Assembly (NCBI RefSeq): GCF_937616625.2
Contig: NC_065571.1
Location: forward strand, 33,503,879-33,567,878
Direction of reading: 5' to 3'
Length of the DNA: 64,000 nucleotides
Source of the DNA: Mercurialis annua
Taxonomy: Eukaryota; Streptophyta; Magnoliopsida; Malpighiales; Euphorbiaceae
In this document: piece after piece, positions 23,216 through 34,000 of the stretch
How the letters are laid out: every line of letters starts with the position of its first letter
Numbering within the stretch: the first letter of the stretch is position 1
Notes under the pieces: generated by a model
Databases searched by the model: none
Seen by the model: the letters and a program-made list of their open reading frames with translations, nothing else
What the model was told of the DNA's origin: nothing
Made by a program: the position numbers and the translations under genes

Positions 23216-23578
23216 GCATGATCCCCCGGAATCGATTTCCAGGGTTTCCGACCTGCTACATATGTAAAAATGCTCCAAAAGCATCCCAAACGCCTATTCT
23301 AGCTTCAAAACGCTATAATTTAATCATAATATCGATTAAAACGATACATTCGTTTCGTGGCCTAAAATTTTAACTCGATATAACTCAAAATATATTCGTT
23401 TAAACGATAAAACGTCGAGCTTACCGTGATTACCCGTTGAAGTACGATCGTTTGGAGTTATAGAACGTCGAAAACGGACGAGAAATAAGATCGTGCGGCG
23501 AAATCATAATCGATCGATGAAGAGAATGAAAGAAAGAGATGATGGAGGCTTATGGATCATTCTCTTCTCCTCTCATTT

Positions 23579-23588
23579 CTTATATAGG
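23579..23588 (-). promoter_or_regulatory. Putative TATA box, 3' LTR of A
   Basis: CCTATATAAG on the minus strand, preceded by the shared AAGGACTAAAGTGTACATTA segment. It is identical to the motif at 30708-30717 in the 5' LTR. Confidence 0.55.
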
Positions 23589-23929
23589 AATGGCTAATGT
23601 ACACTTTAGTCCTTGAAACTTTTCAAAAGTTACAATTTAGCCCAAAACCTATCCGCGTCCAAATTTTAAACAGTCTCCGATTGACTCGAAATTTTACCAC
23701 TAATAATATATATTATTTCGCGGACTTTGGCGAAATAATTATCATTACGGGATTTATATTTTATTTTATATTAATTTTCTAAGTTATACCCTCAAATCCC
23801 GCTAATTGACTTATTAAAATTCATTCTAAATTCTCGATATAATTAAATTAAATTCTTCTTAATTTAATTTATCGGAAATCTCGACACGTGGCACGACTTA
23901 ATTACCGTAAAATATTTTGGGGTATTACA

Positions 23930-23950
23930 TTCACCCCCCCCCCCTAAAAT
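23930..23950 (-). other. Polypurine tract of element A
   Basis: On the minus strand, ATTTTA followed by eleven G and TGAA, immediately upstream of the 3' LTR start. It is longer than the seven-G tract of the left-edge element. Confidence 0.85.
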
Positions 23951-23977
23951 AAATTCGTCCTCGAATTTGAAATTTAG

Positions 23978-26455
23978 CTACGTACCTTGAGTGAATAGAT
24001 AAGGATACTTCTGTCTCATATTCTCTTCTGTCTCTCACGTGCACTCTTCTACAGATTGACTCCTTCATAGGACTTTCACCATCGGAATTCTCTTCATCCG
24101 CAATTGTCGTATCTGCATATCGACAATTTGCACCGCCCGTTCCTCGTAGGTTAACTCTTCGCTTACATCCACCACTTGCGGTTCAATTATTCGAGAAGGG
24201 TCTGGTACATATTTCCGAAGCATGGAAATATGGAAGACAGGATGAACTTGCGATATTTCCGGTGGCAAGTCTAGCTTATAGGCAACAGAGCCTATACGTT
24301 CCACAATCAGGTATGGTTTGACGTACCTCGGAGCCAACTTGCCCTTCTTTTCGGAACGAATAACTCCCTTCATCGGTGATACCTTGAGGAAGACATAATC
24401 TTCGATCTGAAATTCGATGTCTTTTTTCTTGGGGTCCGCATAGCTCTTTTGTCGACTGAAAGCAGTAGTCAAACGCTGCTTTATCAACGGTACTTTCTCT
24501 GACGTAATCTGGATAATCTCTGCTCCAGTTAGCTTCCGTTCACCGACTTCATCCCAACAAATAGGGGATCGACATTTACGCCCGTATAACGCTTCGTATG
24601 GAGCCATCTCGATGCTCAAGTGATAGCTATTTTTGAAGGCGAATTCGACCAAAGGTAGATACGTATCCCAGCTACCCCCGAAATCTAGTACGCATAGTCG
24701 AAGCATATCTTCTAATGTTTGAATTGTCCGTTCAGACTGGCCGTCTGTCTGAGGATGAAAAGCAGTGCTGAAGTTCAATCGCCTTCCTAACGCGTCTTGT
24801 AGGCTCTTCCAAAAGTGACAGGTAAATACAAAACCTCTGTCTGAAACGATTGACACGGGGACTCCGTGTAGACTCACGATCTTATCAATGTACTCCTGAG
24901 CTAACCTTGCTGCAGAATACGTCGTCTTGATCGGTATAAAGTGTGCTGACTTCGTCAAACGATCCACGATTACCCCAATAGAATCAAAACCTTTTTGCGT
25001 CTTGGGCAATCCGACTACGAAATCCATCGTGATTTGCTCCCACTTCCACTCCGGAATGGGTAACGGTTGAAGAAATCCGTAAGGCCGCTGATGTTCCAAT
25101 TTGACTTGCTGACAAGTCGGGCATTTAGCCACGAACTCCGCGATGTCCTTCTTCATTCCGCTCCACCAATACGTCGTCTTGATGTCGTGATACATCTTCG
25201 TGGAACCTGGATGAACACTATAAATCGTCCCATGAGTCTCTTCCATGATCTTCTGTCTGAAGTCTTCAATGTCTGGTACACACATTCGATTGCCATACTT
25301 CAGTATTCCGTTGACGATACTGAAATCTTGACTTTTTCCTTGTTGTACTTCCTCAATTAGATACTTTAACTGAGGGTCATCCGCTTGCAACTCTTTAATT
25401 CGATCTATTAACGTCGATCGTATCGTTAACTGGGCTATTAGGTTTCCGAGAGATGAAATCTCGAACTCCACTCCTTGGCTAAACATCGCATGAATCTCGT
25501 TAATTAATGGTCTCCGCCATGTCGTTCCAACATGCGGGAGACTTCCTGTCGACTTCCTGCTTAAGGCATCCGCCACTACGTTGGCCTTGCCTGGATGGTA
25601 TTGTATCGTACAATCGTAGTCTTTTAGTAACTCCATCCACCTTCGCTGTCTGAGGTTCAACTCTCGTTGATCGAAAATGTACTTCAAGCTTTTATGATCT
25701 GTAAAGATCTCGCAGGTGGCGCCGTATAAATAATGTCTCCAAATCTTTAGCGCAAAAATCACTGCCGCTAACTCCATATCATGCGTCAGATAATTTGTTT
25801 CGTGCTTCTTAAGCTGTCGCGAAGCGTATGCAATCACTCTACCGTGTTGCATAAGGACGCATCCTAGTCCAACTCTTGACGCATCAGAGTAAACTGTAAA
25901 TCCTTCAGTTCCTTCTGGTAGGGCTAAGACTGGTGCTGTCATTAGACACTCTTTCAGTTTCAGAAAACTGAGCTCACATTGATCCATCCAGTTGAATTTT
26001 GCGTTCTTCTGAGTTAATTTCGTCAATGGTACAACGATCTTTGAAAAATCTTGTACGAATCGTCTGTAGTACCCTGCCAAGCTGAGGAAACTTCGAACTT
26101 TCGTAACTGATTCAAGACGTTTCCATTCTATTACAGCTTTGATCTTCTTTGGGTCAACCTTGATGCCGCTTTGTGATACCACATGACCCAAGAAAGCCAC
26201 TTCCGTTAGCCAAAATTCACATTTAGAGAATTTGGCGTAAAGCTGATGCTCTCTTAGTGTCTGTAGTACTATCCGCAGATGATGTGCGTGCTCTTCTTCT
26301 GAACGTGAATAAATCAAAATGTCGTCGATAAACACAATCACGAACCGATCTAAGTACGGTTTGAATATTCTATTCATCAGATCCATGAAGCCTGCTGGCG
26401 CATTCGTCAGTCCGAATGACATAACGAGAAATTCGTATGTCCGTATCGAGTTCAA
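23978..26455 (-). pseudogene. pol: Element A pol: RT palm, RNase H, integrase and C-terminal tail
   Basis: 796 residues are open to the TGA at 24065-24067; the same frame continues to a TAG at 23978 with one more stop. Counting from 26455: the RT catalytic box FIDD is at residues 42-45. RNase H spans about 186-300, with D191, E228, D253 and D296 in VYSDAS, DMELA, FTDH and ADALSRK. The integrase zinc finger has H415, H423, C445 and C448, and the catalytic D478, D539 and E575 give D,D35E. The tail reads [16 protein letters not shown], then a stop inside the chromovirus-type tail. The N-terminal part of RT is in other frames upstream. All visible catalytic residues of RNase H and integrase are kept, so this half decayed little. 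Confidence 0.9.
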
Positions 26456-26787
26456 AATGCAGTCTTTTGAATATCCTTTTCGCGAATCTTTAGCTGATGA
26501 TAGCCTTATCTCAAATCGATCTTAGAGAAATACTTCGCTCCTTGTAACTGGTCGAATAAATCGTCGATTCTAGGTAACGGATACTTGTTCTTGATTGTCA
26601 CCTTGTTCAACTGTCGATAATCGATACAAAGTCGAAGCGAACCATCCTTCTTTTTCACGAATAGCACTAGTGCACCCCACGGGGATACACTCGGTCTGAT
26701 GAAACCGCGATCAAACAATTCTTCTAGCTGATCCTTAAGTTCTTTGAGCTCTGCTGGCGCCATTCGATAAGGAGGTATCGATATCGG
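26440..26787 (-). pseudogene. pol: Element A pol: RT N-terminal part (fingers)
   Basis: In the frame of 26763-26506 the sequence reads the start of gypsy RT ([53 protein letters not shown]). A TAA follows SKIDLR at 26506, where the family has Ser. The same frame then goes on ([11 protein letters not shown]) to another stop. A one-base loss near 26435-26440 moves it into the 26455 frame. Upstream, a frameshift near 26790 separates it from the protease. Confidence 0.85.
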
Positions 26788-27827
26788 CTTCGTTCAGGAG
26801 CCAATTCGATACAAAACTCAATTTCACGATCTGGGGGTAATCCAGGTAATTCCTCTGGAAAAACATCCGGATATTCTGACACCACTGGTACGTCACTTAA
26901 GTTTACACTTTTCTTCTCCACGTCTCGTACTATCGCTAAGATTCCTTGACATCCCTTCTTCAACATACGACAAGCTTTAATAGCTGAAACGATACTCGCA
27001 TGAGATTCTGTCTTATCACCCTGAATTGAAACTGGTTCAATTCCAGGCTTGCTAAACGTTACCGTCTTCTTCCGGCAATCCACATTGGCGTAGTGCTGAG
27101 CTAGCCAATCCATTCCTAGTATGACGTTAAAAGCTAATACCTCGAGTAAAATCAAGTCCACTAAGAAGTCTCGCCCTTGAACTTTGACAGGACAAGACGG
27201 ATAAACGATACTAACTTCCACACTCTCACCGACTAGAGTAGCTACGGACAAAGGATTCCTAAGATACGCTGGTTGCACTCCTAACTTACTAGCGAAGCTA
27301 GGCGAAACAAATGAATGCGTAATGCCCGGATCAAATAAAATTAGTGCGTCTTGAGAAGCGATAAGAAAGGTACCTTCCACCACAGCATTGGAAGCCTGAG
27401 CCTCCTGAGGATTCAGTGCAAAGACCCTAGCCTGACTCCCGCCATCCTGCGAAGTCTGGCCAGTACCACGACCTCCGCCGTTCCTTCCTCCTCGATTTGC
27501 ATAACCACGGCCTCTCTGACCAGTGAAGGTACTTCCTGTTTGATCATATCCTGACGCTATTTGATGTGCATTTCTCTGCTGATGATAAGAAGGTTGCATC
27601 ACAGTAGTCATCGAGCCCTGGGGCATCTGCCTCGGACAATCTCTAGCAAAATGGCCCCGTTGACCACAGTTAAAAAATGCTCCACTAGCAAGGTAACATG
27701 CGCCGTAGTGTCTTCTATTACAGTTCAGACATATGGGAACTCCGCCTCCCATATCACTCATAGATCTGGCACTAAATTCAGTGCCTGAAGTACTCACTCT
27801 AGTTCCATACCGAGCTTTCTTATTTCT
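26788..27827 (-). pseudogene. gag-pol: Element A gag C-terminus (zinc knuckle) and protease
   Basis: In phase with gag but after the stop at 27828-27830. The zinc knuckle reads FFNCGQRGHFARDCP: the first Cys of CX2CX4HX4C is Phe. A Gly/Arg-rich linker follows (RGGRNGGGRGTGQ). The aspartic protease motif is LFDPGITHSFVS, where gypsy elements normally have D-S/T-G, so the active-site loop is altered; ILGMDWLAQH follows as usual. The spacer [16 protein letters not shown] leads to RT, but the frame shifts near 26790. Two active-site defects make this part non-functional even apart from the stops. Confidence 0.85.
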
Positions 27828-28760
27828 CTACTGACGTGATGGGGGTTGAGAATAACTCCTAACGTATGATTGGGTAGGTGAGATTTGTACGCTGCGGAAC
27901 ACATCACTCCTGACAGGCGCAACATTGGAAGGATCGGGAATCTTCCCAAAACGGATCAGAGAAACTTCCATTTGCCTAGCGCTATCGATCAACTGCACTA
28001 GGGTTCTTCCAATATCAGACGTCAGACTCACAAATTCAGCTCCTAGACCCTCTACAAACCTCGAGTTCACCCTGGCTGGGTTTGCAGTCAGGTCTGGTGC
28101 AAACCTACTCACTTTGGTAAACTCTGTTACAAACTCTTGCACAGACCGATTGCCTCTACTCAAGGTCAGCCACTGACTACGATAACTCTCCGTCACTGCA
28201 TATGGTAAGAAATATTCTCTAAAGTGATTTACAAATTCAGCCCAGGAAATAATATCCATGGTTGGATGATTGTGCTGTTGAAACCAATCTTTCGCAAGTC
28301 CTTTCATTGACATTTCCACCATAATGATGGTCTGTCTCTCGTTAGCTTGCAGACGTCGAGCGTTACGTTCTACTTCTTCGAGAAAATCTAAAGCATCGCC
28401 TGAGCCGTCAAACTTAGTTGGCTTGAGGCGCATATAAGCCAGGACGATATCTCGGTCAGTAAAAGCAACATTGCGTAACTGTTGCTGCTGTAGCTGTTCA
28501 CGATGCATATTCTGCACCTCAGCCTGATTAGCTTGCATGGCCGCGATTCCAGTAAGAAACTTGTTCAGATCAAAACCCACAACATTAGGTTGATGGGCTT
28601 GCGCTTGCACTCCAGGTGCCTAAGCTTGGGCCTCTTGGCCACCACCTCCTCCGTGAACAAAAGACTCATCTTGAGCTTCTGGATGGACGTCATGCGCCCC
28701 TTCTATAACGTTTCGTGCTGCAGCGGCAGCTCGCTCTTCTTCTTGTCTTTGGTCAGACAT
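27828..28760 (-). pseudogene. gag: Element A gag (capsid region)
   Basis: ATG at 28760 gives MSDQRQEEERAAAAARNVIE, followed by Gly/Gln-rich sequence and a TAG at 28620-28622. The frame then stays open from 28619 to the TAG at 27828-27830. The capsid region shows retrotransposon Gag features: FLEEVERNARRLQANERQ, MSLKG-like MSMKGLAKDWFQQ, and SRGNRSVQEFVTEFTKVSRF. In an active element it would form the virus-like particle that packages the RNA. The leader between the PBS and the ATG is about 250 bp. Confidence 0.85.
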
Positions 28761-29016
28761 CCTGACCAAGACAAACAGCGTTACTTAGCCATATAATCGC
28801 ATATCATCGCAAACGCATATCGTATTAAACGCGCATCTCAACACATGCGAACACACACGTAGGACAGACTCACATCCTAGAGGGAAAGCTGAAAGTTCGA
28901 AAATCAAATGAATACGTAACAAAGCCAAGACTCAAGTCCTATGTGCTGCAGTAGAATTCCTAGGAAAATCTTAATCATATAACACTTTACTAAATAAGCA
29001 ATGGTATCTGGACCAT

Positions 29017-29028
29017 TCTCTGATACCA
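29017..29028 (-). other. Primer-binding site of element A (initiator Met tRNA)
   Basis: TGGTATCAGAGA on the minus strand, four bases inside the 5' LTR end. It matches the 3' end complement of plant initiator-Met tRNA (TGGTATCAGAGC) except the last base. It marks the start of minus-strand synthesis and fixes the 5' LTR border at 29033. Confidence 0.85.
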
Positions 29029-29032
29029 ACAT

Positions 29033-31057
29033 TGTCACGACCCAATCTCATGGGCCGAGACCGGCGCTAGGGAATGGGAGTGGTTACTCCAAAACCCGTA
29101 GCAAGCCTAAAAACGTAAAATAATTTTTCACGAATCATATACGCCATGCATGTCAGACAACAACACGTGTCATGCTAAACACATGCCAGGCATACATATC
29201 CTCTGGCAATCTCAAACATTATAACGCAGTAAGCGTAAAACATTTTTAACTTTAAAACATTAAAGTTATATTTACAGAAAACCATATATTACAAGCTGAC
29301 TTGCAAAATACTTATCTACTGCAGCTCTAAGAGTAAAGTACTGTTTCTTTACATACTCAAAAATACAGACTTCTAGAAGTAGGATAGAACTCCGTTGCTT
29401 AAAAGCATCTTTATCCTGAAAGGAAATCTGTGAGGGGTCAGTATATTGGGATATACTGAGTGAGTTCATACATTTACTAAAAAGTATCCAAATAAAACAT
29501 AAAATGATATTCAATCATATGCAGCCAAGTACGAGATCCGACTGAAACCTTAGTCCTCAAACATACTAATTATCGATCAAGTAACCCAATCATTAATGAC
29601 AAATTGTGAGTCCAACTCACTGCTGGGTCCAACCCACTAGATACGGAGACTCCAGGCTACACCGTAGCCGAGTATTCGCTCGTATCAAACTATACCTCAA
29701 ATCTCAAATTTCATAATCATAATTAGCTCATAGCTGCATCAAATCAAAACTGGTGATCACACAGTCCTATTGCCGCTCAATAGGTAGCACGTTCCATCGG
29801 ATCGATACTTGTTTCAAATCAAGCGTATGCGCAATTCATATAAAAGTTTCGCATATAAAACATGCAGTTCAAATAATAAGAAATATAAAATAATTGCTTA
29901 GATAAATACTTTAAAAGCAAATCGTATAAACTCACAGAAAACGCTTATTCAAAAATACGTCGGGGCTTTGTAACATCAAGCTTCCCAAACTACTGGTCCA
30001 GCTGCTTCTTGCCTCGCCGGATCTAAAATTAATTTTAGACTCGAGACTCGACACCCTAAACTCTCATTAACCGTCGTGCTTTTCACGCATATCATGTTAA
30101 ACGATATCTAACTCGTTTACGGATCGTATTTCTTTTCTAATTCGACTCCCGTTTAACATCGACAATCAATCGATTTCCAACCTCGACACGCGTATACAAC
30201 GGGCATTGAACAACTGAAAATCGGGGTGCGAGGGTCGGGGGTGCACGTTCGTGCAGGGGGGGTGCACGATCGTGCACCTCAGTGGTGCACGTTCGTGCAC
30301 CATGTATTGGTGCACGTTCGTGCACCATACGTGCATGATGTCGTGCACGATCCCCCGGAATCGATTTCCGGGGTTTCCGACCTGCTACATACGTAAAAAC
30401 GCTCCTAACCATCCCAAACGCCTATTCTAGTTTCAAAACGCTATATTTTAATCCTAATATCGATTAAAACGATATATTCGTTTCGTGGCCTAAAATTTTA
30501 ACTCGATATAACTCAAAATATATTCGTTTAAACGATAAAAAGTCGAGCTTACCGTGATTACCCGTTGAAGTACGATCGTTTGGAGTTATAGAACGTCGAA
30601 AACGGACGAGAAACGAGATCGTGCGGCGAAATCGTAATCGATCGATGAAGAGAATGAAAGAAACAGGTGATGAAGGCTTCTGGATCATTCTCTTCTCCTC
30701 TCATTTCTTATATAGGAATGGCTAATGTACACTTTGGTCCTTGAAACTTTTCAAAAGTTACAATTTAGCCCAAAACCTATCCGCGTCCAAATTTTTAACA
30801 GTCTCCGATTGACTCGAAATTTTACCACTAATAATATATATTATTTCGCGGACTTTGGCGAAATAATTATCATTACGGGATTTATATTTTATTTTATATT
30901 AATTTTCTAAGTTATACCCTCAAATCCCGCTAATTGACTTATTAAAATTCATTCTAAATTCTCGATATAATTAAATTAAATTCTTCTTAATTTAATTTAT
31001 CGGAAATCTCGACACGTGGCACGACTTAATTACCGTAAAATATTTTGGGGTATTACA
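29033..31057 (-). repeat. 5' LTR of element A
   Basis: A 2,025-bp partner of the 21865-23929 LTR with the same ends and landmarks (TATA at 30708-30717, AT inverted repeat at 30968-30999). It lacks some sequence of the 3' LTR near 30030 and has its own extra segment near 30065-30107. Its palindrome array at 30240-30345 has four clear units against six. Confidence 0.95.
30708..30717 (-). promoter_or_regulatory. Putative TATA box, 5' LTR of A
   Basis: CCTATATAAG on the minus strand, about 340 bases inside the LTR start, as in the 3' LTR. This would be the promoter driving element A transcription. Confidence 0.55.
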
Positions 31058-34000
31058 GTTTCGTAATGTTTGTAAACGTTCGGCCTAAATCTCTAAGAAG
31101 GTGAAAAATTTGGATTTCTTTTGTAACGTTTGTAAACGTTTGGCTTAAATTGCTAAAAAGGGGAAATGCTTGGATTTGTTTCCTAATGTTTGTAATCTCT
31201 TGGCTTATATTGCTATAAATAAGAAACTCTTGGGTTTGTTTCGTAATGTTCATAAACGTTTGGCTTAAATTGCTAAAAAGGTGAAACATTTTTGATTTGT
31301 TTCGTAGCGTTTATAAACGTTTGGCATAAATCGCTAATAAGGTGAAACGTATGGATTATTTTCGTAACATATGTAAACGTTTCACTTTAAAAGGTGAAAC
31401 ACTTTGATTTGTTTCGTAACATTTGTAAACTCTTGGCTTAAATTGCTAAAAAGGAGAAAATTTTGGATTTGTTTTGTAACGTTTGTAAACGTTTGGCTTA
31501 AATTGCTAAAAAGGTGAAACGTTTGGATTTGTTTCGTAGCGTTTATAAACGTTTGGCTTAGATAGCTAAAAAGGTGAAACGTTTGGCTTAGATAGCAGTG
31601 TAAACGTTTGGCTTAAATCGCTAAAAGAAGGAAACATTTGGATTTGTTTCATAACATTTGTAAACAATTGGCTTAAATTGCAAAGAAGGTGAAACACTTG
31701 GATTTTTTTCGGAACATTTGTAAACGTTTGGCTTAAATTGCTAAAAAGTTGAAACGCTTCGATTTGTTTCGTAACGTTTGTAAACGTTTGGCTTAATTTG
31801 CAAAAAAGGTGAAACGCTTGGTTTTGTTTCGTAATGTTTGTAATGGTTTGGCTTAAATCGCTAAAAATGTGAAACGTTTGGATTTGTTTCGTAACATTTG
31901 TAAAGGCTTTGCTTAAATCGCTAAAAATGTGAAACATTTGGATTTGTTTCGTAACGTTTTAAACGTTTGGTTTTATTTCGTAACGTTTGTAAACGTTTGG
32001 CTTAAATTTCTAAAAATGGGAAACGTTTGGATTTATTTTGTAACGTTTGTAAACGTTTGGCTTATATTCCTAAAAAGGTAAAACGCTTGGATTAGTTTCG
32101 TAACGTTTGTAAAGGTTTGCCTTAAATTACTAAAAAGGTGAAACGCTTGGATTTGTTTCATAACGTTTGTAAACGTTTGGCTTAAATTGCTAACAAAGGG
32201 AAACGCTTGGATTTGTTTCGTATCGTTTATAAACGTTTGGTGTAAATGATCAAAATGGTGAAACGTTTGGCTTTGTTTCGTAACGTTTATAAACGTTTGG
32301 CTTCAATTTCTAAAAAGGCGAAACGTTTGGATTGGTTTCGTAAAGTTTGTAAACGTTTAGCATAAATCGCTAAAAAGGTGAAATGTTTGGATTTGTTTCG
32401 TAACGTTTTAAACGTTTAGCTTAAATCGCTAAAATAGGGAAATGTTTGGATTTGTTTCGTAACGTTTGTAAACGTTTCACTTAAATTGCTAAAAAGGTGG
32501 AACGCTTGGATTTGTTTCGTAACGTTTGTAAACGTTTCACTTAAATTGCTAAAAAGGTGGAACGCTTGGATTTGTTTCGTAACATTTGTAAACGTTTGAC
32601 TTAAATAACTAAAAAGGTGAAACACTTGGATTTGTTTCATAAAGTTTGTAAATGTTTGGCTTAAATTACTAAAAAGGTGAAACGTTTGGATTTGTTTCTT
32701 AACGTTTGTTAATGTTTGACTTAAATCGCTAAAAAGGTGAAACGTTTGGATTTGTTTCGTAACGTTTGTAAACGTTTGGCTTAAATTGCTTAAAAGGTGA
32801 AACGCTTGGATTTGTTTCGGAACGTTTGTAAACGTTTGACTTAAATTGCTAAAAACGTGAAACGCTTGGATTTGTTTCATAAAGCTTGTAAACGTTTGGC
32901 TTAAATTCCTAAAAAGGCGAAACGTTTGGATTTGTTTCGTAAAGTTTGTAAACGTTTGGCTTAAATCGCTATAAAGGTGAAACGTTTGAATTTGTTTCGT
33001 AACGTTTGTAAACGTTTGGCTTAAATCGGTAAAAAGGTGAAACGTTTGGATTTGTTTCGTATCGCTTGTAAATGTTTCGTTTAAATCGTTAAAAAGGTGA
33101 AATGTTTGGATTTGTTTCGTAACCTTTGTAACATTTGGCTTAAAGTGCCTAAAAGGTGAAACGTTTGGATTTGTTTCGTAACGCTTGTAAACGTTTGACT
33201 TAAATTGCTAAAAAGGTGAAAAGTTTGGATTTGTTTTATAACATTTGTAAACGTTTGGCTTAAATAGCTAAAAAGGGTAAACTTTTGTAAAAGTTTGGCT
33301 TAAATCGCTGAAAACGTGAAAAATTTGGATTGGTTTCGTACCGTTTGTAAACGTTTGGCTTAAATCGCTAAAAAGATGAAATGTCTGGATTTCTTTCGTA
33401 ATGTTTGTAAACGTTTGGCTTTAATTGCTAAAAAGGTGAAACACTTGGATTTGTTTCGTAACTTTTGTAAACGTTTGGCTTAAATTGCTAAAAAGGTGAA
33501 ACATTTGGATTTGTTACGTAAAGTTTGTAAACGTTTGGCTTAAATCGCTAAAAAGGTGAAACGTTTGGATTTGTTACGTAACATTTGTAAACGTTTGGCT
33601 TAAATCGCTAAAAAGGTGAAAAGTTTGATTTGTTTCGTCACGTTTGTAAACGTTTAGCTTCAATCGCTAAAAAGGTGAAACGTTTGGATTTGTTTCGTAA
33701 CGTTTGCAAATGTTTGGCATAATGTTTGGATTTGTTTCGTAATGTTTTAAACGTTTGGTTTAAATCGCTAAAATGGGGAAACGTTTGGATTTGTTTCGTA
33801 ACGTTTGTAAACGTTTGGCTTAAATTGCTAAAAAGGTGAAATGTTTTGTTTTGTTTCATAATGTTTGTAAACGTTCGGTTTAAATCTCTAAAAAGGTGAA
33901 ACGCTTGGATTTCTATTGTAACGTTTGTAAACATTTGGCTTAAATTGCTAAAAAGGTGAAACACTTGGATTTGTTTCCTAATGTTTGTAATCTCTTGGCT

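Larger units (their letters stand above)
21865..23929 (-). repeat. 3' LTR of element A
   Basis: A 2,065-bp LTR, reading TGTAATACCCC to GGGTCGTGACA on the minus strand. It carries the AT inverted repeat at 23840-23871, a TATA-like CCTATATAAG at 23579-23588, a palindromic GTGCAC array at 23085-23215, and the conserved terminal segment at 21865-21940. It is about 40 bases longer than the 5' LTR. Its extra sequence includes a stretch near 22870-22912 and additional palindrome units. Confidence 0.95.
21865..31057 (-). mobile_element. Element A: complete but inactivated Ty3/gypsy chromovirus
   Basis: A 9,193-bp element on the minus strand with 5' LTR 31057-29033, primer-binding site, gag-pol, polypurine tract and 3' LTR 23929-21865, and a perfect GTTTC duplication. 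The order gag, protease, RT, RNase H, integrase, C-terminal tail is that of Ty3/gypsy. FIDD in RT, the HHCC plus D,D35E integrase and the CTWETEEDM-like tail place it in the chromoviruses, probably Tekay/Del-like. Coding is broken by stops at 28620-28622, 27828-27830 and near 26506, by frameshifts near 26790 and 26440, and by stops in the tail. The LTRs differ by several indels, so the insertion is not recent. Confidence 0.95.

Noticed and set aside
23597..23782. 61-codon frame present in both A LTRs (also 30725-30910)
   Set aside because: LTR duplication explains the conservation; it is antisense to the element and has no known domain.
21865..31057. Element A as an endogenous plant virus (caulimovirid-like)
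   Set aside because: It has two LTRs, an integrase with HHCC and D,D35E, and a 5-bp target duplication, which fit Ty3/gypsy and not a pararetrovirus.
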